Origin: JAOABP01 sp964590395 | Lineage (GTDB): Bacteria; Hydrothermota; Tepidihabitantia; Tepidihabitantales; Tepidihabitantaceae | NCBI GenBank assembly: GCA_964590395.1 | Contig: CAZPVT010000020.1 | Coordinates: 19,845-83,844, forward strand | Length of the DNA: 64,000 nucleotides | Direction: 5' to 3' | Translations under genes and position numbers: made by a program | Shown: one piece after another, positions 25,893 to 33,249 of the stretch | Layout of the letters: every line of letters starts with the position of its first letter | Position numbering within the stretch: position 1 is the first letter of the stretch | The notes under the pieces: generated by a model | What the model was told of the DNA's origin: nothing | The model's input: only the letters and a program-made list of their open reading frames with translations | The model's database searches: none

Positions 25893-26525
25893 ATGCGGTT
25901 TTCAGTTAATGCTACCCGGATGGAGTTAATGCGACTGCGGCGTCGATTAGCTATTGCCCGTCGTGGGCATAAACTGCTGAAAGATAAACAGCAGGAGTTA
26001 ATGCGACGTCTGCTGGAACTGGTTGAGGAAATCCGACAGCACCGTCAGCGGGTAAAAGAGGAAACAGGAGGTTTGTTGTTACAGTTTATTCTTGCCCGAA
26101 ACTTTTTTCCCCCGGCGTTTCTTGATGAGGCGGTAATGGTGCCGACACGGCAGGAGATGGTTGCGATATCGACAAAGAGTATTATGAATATCAAGGTGCC
26201 GGTATTTAAGCGGTATTCAACAGGGAGGTTACGGAGTTATGGGTTTGTGAATACATCGGCAGAGCTAGATATTGCACTGCTGGGTTTTGAGGGGTTGCTC
26301 AATTCTTTGCTGGTTCTGGCGGAGAAGGAGAAGACGGTTGAGATTCTGGCGGGTGAGTTGGAGAGGACGCGCCGCCGGGTAAACGCTTTGGAGTATGTGT
26401 TGATTCCTTCGCTGGAGGAGACGGTGCGGCAGATTTCTTTTCGCCTTGCCGAAGCCGAGCGTCAGGAGTTGACAAGATTGATGCGGATTAAGGAAATAGT
26501 ACGCGGAGAGGAGCACCGTGGCTAA
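25893..26525 (+). CDS. atpD: V-type ATP synthase subunit D
   Basis: A 210-residue, mostly helical protein matching the central-stalk subunit D of V/A-type ATPases. The N-terminus 'RFSVNATRMELMRLRRRLAIARRGHKLLKDKQQELMRRLLEL' and the C-terminal long helix 'RTRRRVNALEYVLIPSLEETVRQISFRLAEAERQELTRLMRIKEI' are both characteristic. The rotor subunit needs A, B, E, I, K and others, none of which is near. The gene is followed by vanZ-like and hisS genes, with an 8-nt overlap, so it appears displaced from its complex operon. Confidence 0.9.
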   Translation: MRFSVNATRMELMRLRRRLAIARRGHKLLKDKQQELMRRLLELVEEIRQHRQRVKEETGGLLLQFILARNFFPPAFLDEAVMVPTRQEMVAISTKSIMNIKVPVFKRYSTGRLRSYGFVNTSAELDIALLGFEGLLNSLLVLAEKEKTVEILAGELERTRRRVNALEYVLIPSLEETVRQISFRLAEAERQELTRLMRIKEIVRGEEHRG

Positions 26526-26853
26526 AAGGAGAGCTGCGCGGATTGCCTTCCTGTTCTGGATTGTTATAACCATCACCGCGCTACTAGTGCCGACCGGCAA
26601 ACCCTCCCGTTTGCTGCAGCGTGGACTGGACAAAACGATTCACACCGGGCTTTTTACAATTATGGGAGTTTTAGGTCAGGCGGCACTACCGTGGAGTTCG
26701 CTTTTGATTACCGTTCCATTGGCAGTGGGAACCGAATATCTCCAGAGGGTGGTGGTTACAAACCGGGAGTACAATCCAGTTGATCTTCTCGCCAACCTCA
26801 TAGGTGCGGTGTTGGGGCTTATCTGTTATGAGATTTCCCATCAGTTGAAATGA
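26518..26853 (+). CDS. VanZ-like membrane protein
   Basis: A 111-residue protein starting at GTG 26518 inside the end of the subunit D gene, with GAGAGGAG just upstream. It has three to four hydrophobic helices and the VanZ-like pattern 'LDKTIHTGLFTIMGVLGQAAL', 'GTEYLQRVVVTNREYNPVDLLANLIGAVLG'. VanZ-family proteins are linked to glycopeptide resistance in some Firmicutes, but most members have no defined role. It overlaps hisS by 4 nt. Confidence 0.8.
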   Translation: MAKRRAARIAFLFWIVITITALLVPTGKPSRLLQRGLDKTIHTGLFTIMGVLGQAALPWSSLLITVPLAVGTEYLQRVVVTNREYNPVDLLANLIGAVLGLICYEISHQLK

Positions 26854-28109
26854 CCGCATTTAAGTATAATCGGCCTAAGGGTACGCAGGATTTTGTTCCT
26901 CCGCAAAGTGAAAGGAAGTTTGCGGTGGAAATGCTTTTTCGGGAACTGGCGGGTCTTTACGGGTACCGGGAGATCGTAACTCCCACTTTTGAGCATACCG
27001 AGCTGTTTATCCGTTCATCTGGCATTGCCTCGGATATTGTAACTAAAGAGATGTACACATTTAATGACCGGGCTGACCGCAGTCTCACTTTGAAACCTGA
27101 GGGTACTCCGGGTGTTATCCGGGCGTTGCTGGAGAATGGTCTTCGGTTACCCTACCGGCTTTTTTATATTGCACCTTTTTTTCGTTACAATCGCCCTCAG
27201 AAGGGGAGATATCGGGAGTTTTATCAGCTGGGATTGGAGGCGCTGGGTGAGGCAAGTCCATTGACCGATGCGGAGGTGGTGTACTTAGGAGTAGAGTTTT
27301 TCTCCCGTCTTAAGATAACCGATTGTGTTGTAAGAGTGAATTCGATCGGCTGTCGCAGCTGTCGTCCGGCATTGCGCGAAAAACTGGTTAGTTATCTGCA
27401 TACCCATCAGGGTGGCCTCTGTCCGGACTGTAACGGACGGATTGAACTCAATCCGCTCCGGGTATTTGATTGCAAAAATCCCGAATGTCGTAAAACGCTG
27501 GCTGAGGCACCGCTTCCGAGTAATCACCTCTGTCCTGACTGTCAGCACCATTTTGAGGTTTTTCTCGATTGGCTCACTGTTTTGGGGGTTAAGTTTGAAG
27601 TTGATGCCTCTCTGGTCAGAGGTTTGGATTACTACAACCGAACGACATTTGAGATTATTTCCAGTGCACTCGGTGCTCAGATCAGTCTGGGCGGTGGCGG
27701 AAGATATGATTATCTGATTGAAGAGTTGGGCGGACCAGCAACCCCCGCTGTCGGTATGGCAATTGGACTGGAGCGGACAATGTTCTCAATGCCTGAAGAC
27801 CAAGCGGCAGAATCCCGCCGGAAACTGGTTTTTGTTGTCTGGACTTCGGAGAAGGAGTTCCGTCCCGCCTGGGAACTGGTAAACAGACTCCGTGCCGCGG
27901 GTATTCCCGCTCAGTTGAGTTATGACCGGCCGAAGATCCGGCACCAGTTTCATCTCGCTGACATCAGTGGTGCCATTGTCGCGGTAATTGCTGGTGAGAC
28001 GGAGTTATTAAGGGGTGTTTACGGAATAAAGAATCTTAAGACCGGTGAACAGCACGAGGTGCCGGTGAATGAGATTGTAACTTATCTGAAATCACTCATT
28101 GGCGGTTAA
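26850..28109 (+). CDS. hisS: histidine--tRNA ligase
   Basis: A 419-residue class II synthetase. Motif 1 begins after 'PKGTQDFVPPQSERKF'. Motif 2 shows 'LTLKPEGTPGVIRALL' and 'RLFYIAPFFRYNRPQKGRYREFYQLGLE'. The HisRS-specific histidine motifs are 'LVRGLDYYNRTTFEI' and motif 3 'PAVGMAIGLERTM'. A C-terminal anticodon-binding domain follows. An internal four-Cys zinc-like insert is visible ('CRSCRPALREKL', 'CPDCNGRIEL', 'CPDCQHH'). The stop converges on and overlaps the next minus-strand gene by 4 nt. Confidence 0.97.
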   Translation: MTAFKYNRPKGTQDFVPPQSERKFAVEMLFRELAGLYGYREIVTPTFEHTELFIRSSGIASDIVTKEMYTFNDRADRSLTLKPEGTPGVIRALLENGLRLPYRLFYIAPFFRYNRPQKGRYREFYQLGLEALGEASPLTDAEVVYLGVEFFSRLKITDCVVRVNSIGCRSCRPALREKLVSYLHTHQGGLCPDCNGRIELNPLRVFDCKNPECRKTLAEAPLPSNHLCPDCQHHFEVFLDWLTVLGVKFEVDASLVRGLDYYNRTTFEIISSALGAQISLGGGGRYDYLIEELGGPATPAVGMAIGLERTMFSMPEDQAAESRRKLVFVVWTSEKEFRPAWELVNRLRAAGIPAQLSYDRPKIRHQFHLADISGAIVAVIAGETELLRGVYGIKNLKTGEQHEVPVNEIVTYLKSLIGG

Positions 28110-29017
28110 TCACAACCCGCAAGGACATACTCTTTTATTACAAAAGCGTCCTCTCCTAATATTAACACCGCCGCAATCCAGCGCCCAAGTGGTGCTGGGG
28201 GTAAATTGAGAGTAAGACAACTCTGTCCCGTGGCATTCTGCGGAACAGAGTGTTTTTTAACTGCAGTTAAGCCATCAAATTCCGGTGTGCCCAGATGTTC
28301 TAAATTTGGTTGTTGACCCCTGAACCAGGCGGTTAGATACACGCTTAATTCCCCACTGCCGCGTATTTCCCATTCGTAGTCAAATACCAGTTTGTTTACT
28401 ACGCCCCGTAGAAAGGGGGCGATAATTATTGGTCGTTTTTCCAGCAAGGGCTGGAGTCTTACCTGAGATTCCCGGGCGATTAACTGGACCGTACTTACAA
28501 CCGGTTCCTCTTCCGGTGTTTCTACCGGTAGCGCGGTGGCAACTGGCTGGGAAACGTCGTTTAAACCGTAGTTTGCGTCAACTCCGATTTTCGTTTCGAT
28601 ACCGAGGTTGTGAGATTTGATGAAAGATGGGATGTTGCTATTTGCCTGTTGTTCGGTTAATGCCTTTACCCACTCTTCGTAGGTCTGTTCCCATTTTCCC
28701 CGAGCGTGATAAGTACATACCGGTATCAGATTATCAAAGGAGAGTTTACCACCGCGAGAGAACGGTTGGCGGAGCGTTAGCGTCTGGTAGGGTTGAAAGC
28801 AGTTGGGAGCGGAGCAGAAAGCCCCTTTCCGGGCGACTACGATTTGCTCAAGCTCCAGGGGCCATTTTATGCCGCTGATATAGGCAAAGTGGTCTTCATC
28901 CGGCGTTGGTGGATAGTGTTTAGAACGGCAGTGCCGGCAGTTGGTCTTTTCTTTATGCTTTAGCCACTCCACCGCCATCGGACGGCCGCAATTAGGACAA
29001 CAATAGTTCCACAGCAT
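28106..29017 (-). CDS. zinc-ribbon protein with degenerate HNH-like domain
   Basis: A 303-residue protein. Residues 6-35 form a zinc ribbon (CCPNC ... CRHC). A CxxxxC unit ('CSAPNCFQPYQT') leads into 'RGGKLSFDNLIPVCTYHARGKW', which matches the second half of an HNH nuclease (DNLI...C..H..K). The first His of the motif is missing ('TLRQPFSRGG'), so cleavage is doubtful. The C-terminal half is beta-rich and unrecognised. ATG 29017 has AAAGGAGG at good spacing and a perfect consensus promoter. It is downstream of the PRTase gene but has its own promoter. The role is unknown. Confidence 0.6.
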   Translation of the reverse strand: MLWNYCCPNCGRPMAVEWLKHKEKTNCRHCRSKHYPPTPDEDHFAYISGIKWPLELEQIVVARKGAFCSAPNCFQPYQTLTLRQPFSRGGKLSFDNLIPVCTYHARGKWEQTYEEWVKALTEQQANSNIPSFIKSHNLGIETKIGVDANYGLNDVSQPVATALPVETPEEEPVVSTVQLIARESQVRLQPLLEKRPIIIAPFLRGVVNKLVFDYEWEIRGSGELSVYLTAWFRGQQPNLEHLGTPEFDGLTAVKKHSVPQNATGQSCLTLNLPPAPLGRWIAAVLILGEDAFVIKEYVLAGCD

Positions 29018-29040
29018 CTTAACCTCCTTTTAGCAAAATT

Positions 29041-29068
29041 ATTATACTGGTTAAATGGTATTTGTCAA
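29041..29068 (-). promoter_or_regulatory. promoter of zinc-ribbon/HNH-like gene
   Basis: Consensus TTGACA (29068-29063), 16 nt, TATAAT (29046-29041). The leader carries AAAGGAGG. Confidence 0.8.
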
Positions 29069-30111
29069 TCTGGATTAATTGGCGTGAATGTCAATCTGCG
29101 GCGGTGATGCCACTCAGTTGGGTTGTTGAAATAGGAGATTACCTCCTCGTACTCCTGATCGGTAAGAAAACTAATCTCCTTTGGGATTTTCGGAGACAAG
29201 GCAGCCTCCCGGTTTGTAAGCGAGCATAGCCTTACACCATTCTCCGCCAGCTCCTCTTCTCCTCCCTGCTGTCGGTCGAAGATGACAAAACAGGTATCGA
29301 TCTTCCCTCCCCATTCTCTGATTTTCTTAATTACCCGGTTTTTTGTCCAGCCATGGACCAGCGTATCGTCAACTAATAGGATTTTCTTACGAAAGAGTTC
29401 GTGTTGCCGAATTCCTTCAAATGGACTTGCCTCGGGATAACGTAATTCCCGGCGGGCAAAGAACATCGGCTTGGCAATCTTTTGTGCCAATAGGGCCGCC
29501 AGCGCAATGCTACCCGCCTCAATCCCACAGATTACATCAAACCGCAAATTGCGCACCAAAAGTGCGCTTGCTGACAGCACAAAATCCAGAACCGAAGGGT
29601 AATTAGAAAGTCCCTTTACATCAATATAAATTGGGCTGAAATTACGGTTCTCATCTACCTTGAACAACGGTCGCAGGTCGCCGAGGCTGACCTTGATCGC
29701 GCCGATCTGCCAGAATATCGCCGCTACTGTTTCGGCGAGGTTTCCGGACATCAGTTTTCTGATTGTCTCTAAGTCCGGGTTCACGAGCCGCTGTTCACGC
29801 AGGAGTCGATAAACTTTATTTGCTTCCTCCTCGTTCAGGTTCACTGCCAGCCTGGTTTCATTGATATCATATACGATATCTAACCTACCGATTTCACCAC
29901 TCGCGCCCAATATCCCGTAACTTTCGGCGTTTTCTTCCCGTTCCCGTGGTCCTAAACCGGTTGCCCGGGGGTTGATCAATTGTCGGTACACTGCAAAGAA
30001 GTCCTTTGCTATATCTTGTGCTTCGCTGTACTCGAGTATAAGGGGGGTGGTAGTACGGACAATTTTACCGCTACAGTCTAAGTCGCGCAGGGGAATTTGG
30101 CTGAGTTTCAC
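29065..30111 (-). CDS. phosphoribosyltransferase-domain protein with unknown N-terminal domain
   Basis: A 348-residue protein. The C-terminal half has a type I PRTase fold: 'FDVICGIEAGSIALAALLAQKIAKPMFFARRE' and the PRPP-binding loop 'KILLVDDTLVHGWTKNRVIKKI'. The layout is close to orotate phosphoribosyltransferase. The N-terminal 150 or so residues ('CSGKIVRTTTPLILEYSEAQDIAKDFFAVYRQL', 'ETIRKLMSGNLAETVAAIFWQIGAIKVS') are not part of PyrE, so the product may be a bifunctional or regulatory variant. It overlaps coaE by 4 nt, at the end of the acpP operon. Confidence 0.65.
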   Translation of the reverse strand: MKLSQIPLRDLDCSGKIVRTTTPLILEYSEAQDIAKDFFAVYRQLINPRATGLGPREREENAESYGILGASGEIGRLDIVYDINETRLAVNLNEEEANKVYRLLREQRLVNPDLETIRKLMSGNLAETVAAIFWQIGAIKVSLGDLRPLFKVDENRNFSPIYIDVKGLSNYPSVLDFVLSASALLVRNLRFDVICGIEAGSIALAALLAQKIAKPMFFARRELRYPEASPFEGIRQHELFRKKILLVDDTLVHGWTKNRVIKKIREWGGKIDTCFVIFDRQQGGEEELAENGVRLCSLTNREAALSPKIPKEISFLTDQEYEEVISYFNNPTEWHHRRRLTFTPINPD

Positions 30112-30755
30112 GAAGCGGTCTTTTTTGCCTTAAGTTTTTCCAGTCGATTGGAATAGAAGTAATTCCAGAGTGCCCGGATTTTCCGCTTTAATTCGGAAAT
30201 CGAACCGCAGTTTTCTAAGACGAAGTCTGCTTGACGCCAGTATTTGGTATCCGAACCTTGCAATTTCAACCGTTGTTGCGCTTCATCGGCGGTTAATCCG
30301 GCTTTTGCCAGCCGCGCAATCCGCAGGTGGTCCGGTGCAGTTACTAAGATGGCGATGTCCATCTGTTTATGTAATTTCCAAGCGAATAAAAGCGCGGCAT
30401 CAACCACGACCAGACCCTTTTTTGCTTTGTCAATTTCGGCTTGCAGTCGCTTCAGCAGTGGCGGATGCATAATGCTGTTCAATTTGTGCAGTGTGACTCT
30501 GGAGGCAAAAGCCTTCTTCGCCAGTGCCTTGCGGTCGATCTCGCAGTTGTGGTTGAGGATATCTTTGCCAAAAGCGGCGAGCAATTTTTTATACGGTTCC
30601 CCCCCTTTTTTCAAAAGGTTTTTACCGATCTGATCGGCATCAATGATCCTAGCACCGTAATGTTTTAATTCGTTTGCCACGGTGGTCTTGCCGGCACCAA
30701 TGTTACCGCCGATGCCGATCAACAGCCGCTGTTGTGAAAGTTGGCGGTCAAACAT
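30108..30755 (-). CDS. coaE: dephospho-CoA kinase
   Basis: A 215-residue P-loop kinase. Walker A is 'GIGGNIGAGKTTVANELKHYGARIIDADQIG', and 'HPPLLKRLQAEIDKAKKGLVVVDAALLF' and 'RQADFVLENCGS' match CoaE. It carries out the last step of CoA synthesis. Its start is fused to the etfB stop (1-nt overlap), placing it in the acpP-fabF-etfB-coaE-PRTase operon. Confidence 0.93.
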   Translation of the reverse strand: MFDRQLSQQRLLIGIGGNIGAGKTTVANELKHYGARIIDADQIGKNLLKKGGEPYKKLLAAFGKDILNHNCEIDRKALAKKAFASRVTLHKLNSIMHPPLLKRLQAEIDKAKKGLVVVDAALLFAWKLHKQMDIAILVTAPDHLRIARLAKAGLTADEAQQRLKLQGSDTKYWRQADFVLENCGSISELKRKIRALWNYFYSNRLEKLKAKKTAS

Positions 30756-31543
30756 TAAATTACCTTTGCTTGCTCACGGAGTAGTTTGACTAGTTCCGGG
30801 ACAACCTGGGCGGGTTCACCGTCAAGGATTCTGCCCGCTTGACGAGGCGGTGGTAAGCGATGCCCCAGACAGATGACTCTTTTACTCAATCCGGCAGGGT
30901 TAACCTCCAGGGTTGTTCGGTTCCAAGTCGGGATCTCTTTACGTTTTGCCACCATCATCAGTTTGAGGGTGGGATAGCGGGGTTGGAATTTACCTTTCTG
31001 GACGGTGATGAGACAGGGGAGTTTGGTGTGGACAATCTCTGTTCCCCCTTCAATTTCGCGATGGCAAATAATTTCTCCCTGGGCAACCTTTTCGAGAAGA
31101 ACATCCGGAACAACTGCACAATGGGGCAGGTTAAGAAAATGGGCTATCACCTGAGGAACCCAAGCCTGGTCATCGTCAATCGCTTGTTTGCCAGTAAGTA
31201 TCAGGCTAAAGTTCAATCTCTTGATCGCCGTGGCTAACACATAGCCAGTACCCAACCCGTCCAAGCCTTCAAATTCCGGGTCCCAGACTTGAATGGTTTC
31301 GTCTACCCCCATCGCTAGGGCAGTGCGTAGCGCCATCTTCACCCGTTCCGGTCCAAGACAGATCGCGGTGATGGTGCCTTTCCCCAGACTTTCCTTGGCC
31401 CGTAATGCCATTTCCAGTGCATACTCGTCATAAGGATTGATTACCCACTCAACTTCACTGGTGTCCACTAATCCGGTTTGGGGGTTGATCCGGATTTTAG
31501 TTTCGGTTGAGGGAACCTGTTTGATACAACAGATGATATTCAT
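30755..31543 (-). CDS. etfB: electron transfer flavoprotein beta subunit
   Basis: A 262-residue EtfB/FixA family protein. The N-terminus 'MNIICCIKQVPSTETKIRINPQTGLVDTSEVEWVINPYDEYALEMALRAKE' fits, and the AMP-binding area is 'LILTGKQAIDDDQAWVPQVIAHFL'. The subunit pairs with EtfA to hold FAD and pass electrons between acyl-CoA dehydrogenases and quinone or bifurcating partners. No etfA lies beside it, which is unusual. It sits 3 nt after fabF. Confidence 0.9.
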   Translation of the reverse strand: MNIICCIKQVPSTETKIRINPQTGLVDTSEVEWVINPYDEYALEMALRAKESLGKGTITAICLGPERVKMALRTALAMGVDETIQVWDPEFEGLDGLGTGYVLATAIKRLNFSLILTGKQAIDDDQAWVPQVIAHFLNLPHCAVVPDVLLEKVAQGEIICHREIEGGTEIVHTKLPCLITVQKGKFQPRYPTLKLMMVAKRKEIPTWNRTTLEVNPAGLSKRVICLGHRLPPPRQAGRILDGEPAQVVPELVKLLREQAKVI

Positions 31544-31546
31544 AAT

Positions 31547-32791
31547 CTACTCCTCAAATGCCTTTACACATAATGAGCAGTTATGCCCGCCAAATCCAAA
31601 GGAGTTGGATAGGGCGGCACGGATTTTCATCGCCCTTGGTCCATCTTTGACAAAATCAAGGTTGACACCTTCGTCCGATTCTTCAAAGTTCAGAGTTTTG
31701 TGGATTTTACTTTCTTTAACCGCAAAAACCGTGGCAATGAATTCCATCGCCCCCGCCGCGCCCAAACCATGACCGATCATCGATTTGGTGGAGTTAACTG
31801 CTATTCTGGAACTGTGCGTGCCAAACACCATATTGATTGCCTTTACTTCAGCAGCATCGTTTAAAGGGGTTGATGTGCCATGGGCATTGATGTAGTCGAT
31901 GTCTTCAGGCTGGAGGCCCGCATCGACTAACGCCTGTCTCATTGCCAGTGCTGCACCCAAAGCTTCAGGGTCTGGTGCGGTGATGTGGTAACCATCAGCA
32001 GTGGCACCGTAGCCGACAAGTTCACAATAGATCTTTGCCCCACGCCTTTTGGCATGCTCCAGTTCCTCCAGAATATAGATCGCGCAGCCCTCAGCAATAA
32101 CAAAACCGTCCCGCTGACGGTCAAAAGGTCTTGACGCCTTCTCGGGTTCATCATTGCGTTTGGAAAGCGCCCCCATATTAGCAAATGCTGCGACGGTGAA
32201 TTTGGTAATCGGTGCTTCACTGCCGCCGGCAATCATCACATCGGCATCACCGTGCTGGATATGTCTCATCGCGACGCCGGTTGCATGCGCACCTGAGGCG
32301 CAGGCAGAGACCGAGCAGTAATTCGGACCGCGCAAACCATAAACAATGGCAATCTGTCCCGCCGCCATATCGGGAATCATCATCGGAATCAGCAATGGTG
32401 AGACCGGACGCGGTCCCCGCTGGAGAAAAACCTCATGCTGTTGTTCCCAGGTTGCGATTCCGCCCATACCAGAACCGACCACTACCCCAACCCGCTCACG
32501 GTCCTCTCTGTTCATGTCCAATTTCGCATCATTAAGCGCTTCTATTACTGCCCACAAGGCAAACTGGGTAAAGCGGTCGGTTCGCTTAACCAATTTTGCT
32601 TCCAAGCGTTCATTGGGGTTAAAGTCCTTCACCTCGGCACCGATCTGCACCGATAGGTCAGAAGGATCAAAAGCGGTGATGCGGGCGACACCACTTTCCC
32701 CCGCAAGCAGATTACCCCACAATGTCTTTACATCGTTGCCCAACGGTGTAATGGCACCCAGACCGGTTACAACGACTCGTTTGCCCTTCAT
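31547..32791 (-). CDS. fabF: 3-oxoacyl-[acyl-carrier-protein] synthase II
   Basis: A 414-residue condensing enzyme. The catalytic triad is visible: Cys in 'CSVSACASGAHATG', His in 'INAHGTSTPLNDAAE' and His in 'STKSMIGHGLGAAGAME'. Other motifs ('VVVTGLGAITPLGND', 'NSFGFGGHNCSL') are typical of FabF. It elongates fatty acids, directly downstream of acpP. Confidence 0.96.
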   Translation of the reverse strand: MKGKRVVVTGLGAITPLGNDVKTLWGNLLAGESGVARITAFDPSDLSVQIGAEVKDFNPNERLEAKLVKRTDRFTQFALWAVIEALNDAKLDMNREDRERVGVVVGSGMGGIATWEQQHEVFLQRGPRPVSPLLIPMMIPDMAAGQIAIVYGLRGPNYCSVSACASGAHATGVAMRHIQHGDADVMIAGGSEAPITKFTVAAFANMGALSKRNDEPEKASRPFDRQRDGFVIAEGCAIYILEELEHAKRRGAKIYCELVGYGATADGYHITAPDPEALGAALAMRQALVDAGLQPEDIDYINAHGTSTPLNDAAEVKAINMVFGTHSSRIAVNSTKSMIGHGLGAAGAMEFIATVFAVKESKIHKTLNFEESDEGVNLDFVKDGPRAMKIRAALSNSFGFGGHNCSLCVKAFEE

Positions 32792-32827
32792 CTTATTTTA
32801 GCCATTTTGTGACAGTGAATAGGAAGG

Positions 32828-33094
32828 CTAATTACCTGTCCCGCCTTCAGCCGCTTTCTTTTCTGTCAGTTTTTTTTCCAGGTATTCCACCGCCTTACCA
32901 ACAGTGGTTAACTGCTGAGAGTCCTCATCAGGAATCTTGATACCGAATTTATCCTCAAATGCCAATACCAACTCTACGATATCCAGTGAATCGGCACCCA
33001 GGTCTTCTTGGAACCGGGCTTCCGGTGTTAATTTACCTGCCGCATCTGGCAGTTTTTCAGCAATTATCGCCTTCACTTCATCGATTAAAGCCAT
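32828..33094 (-). CDS. acpP: acyl carrier protein
   Basis: An 88-residue acidic protein with the phosphopantetheine serine in 'EDLGADSLDIVELVLAFEDKFGIKIPDED'. The last 10 or so residues (EKKAAEGGTGN) extend beyond the usual 77 or so. AAGGAGG precedes the ATG. It heads the fatty-acid operon. Confidence 0.96.
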   Translation of the reverse strand: MALIDEVKAIIAEKLPDAAGKLTPEARFQEDLGADSLDIVELVLAFEDKFGIKIPDEDSQQLTTVGKAVEYLEKKLTEKKAAEGGTGN

Positions 33095-33126
33095 AAATCC
33101 TCCTTACTAAAATGAGTTAGAAATAA

Positions 33127-33154
33127 TATATAAAGATATTTAACCCCAAGTCAA
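33127..33154 (-). promoter_or_regulatory. acpP operon promoter
   Basis: TTGACT (33154-33149), 16 nt, TATATA (33132-33127), then a leader with AAGGAGG. Confidence 0.65.
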
Positions 33155-33249
33155 GAACAACCATTGTCTATTATTCGACCTCCGTATTGATAAACCATTG
33201 TAAAAAGATACAGACTTGATAAACTCTTGACTTAAAATGCCCGTTTGCG

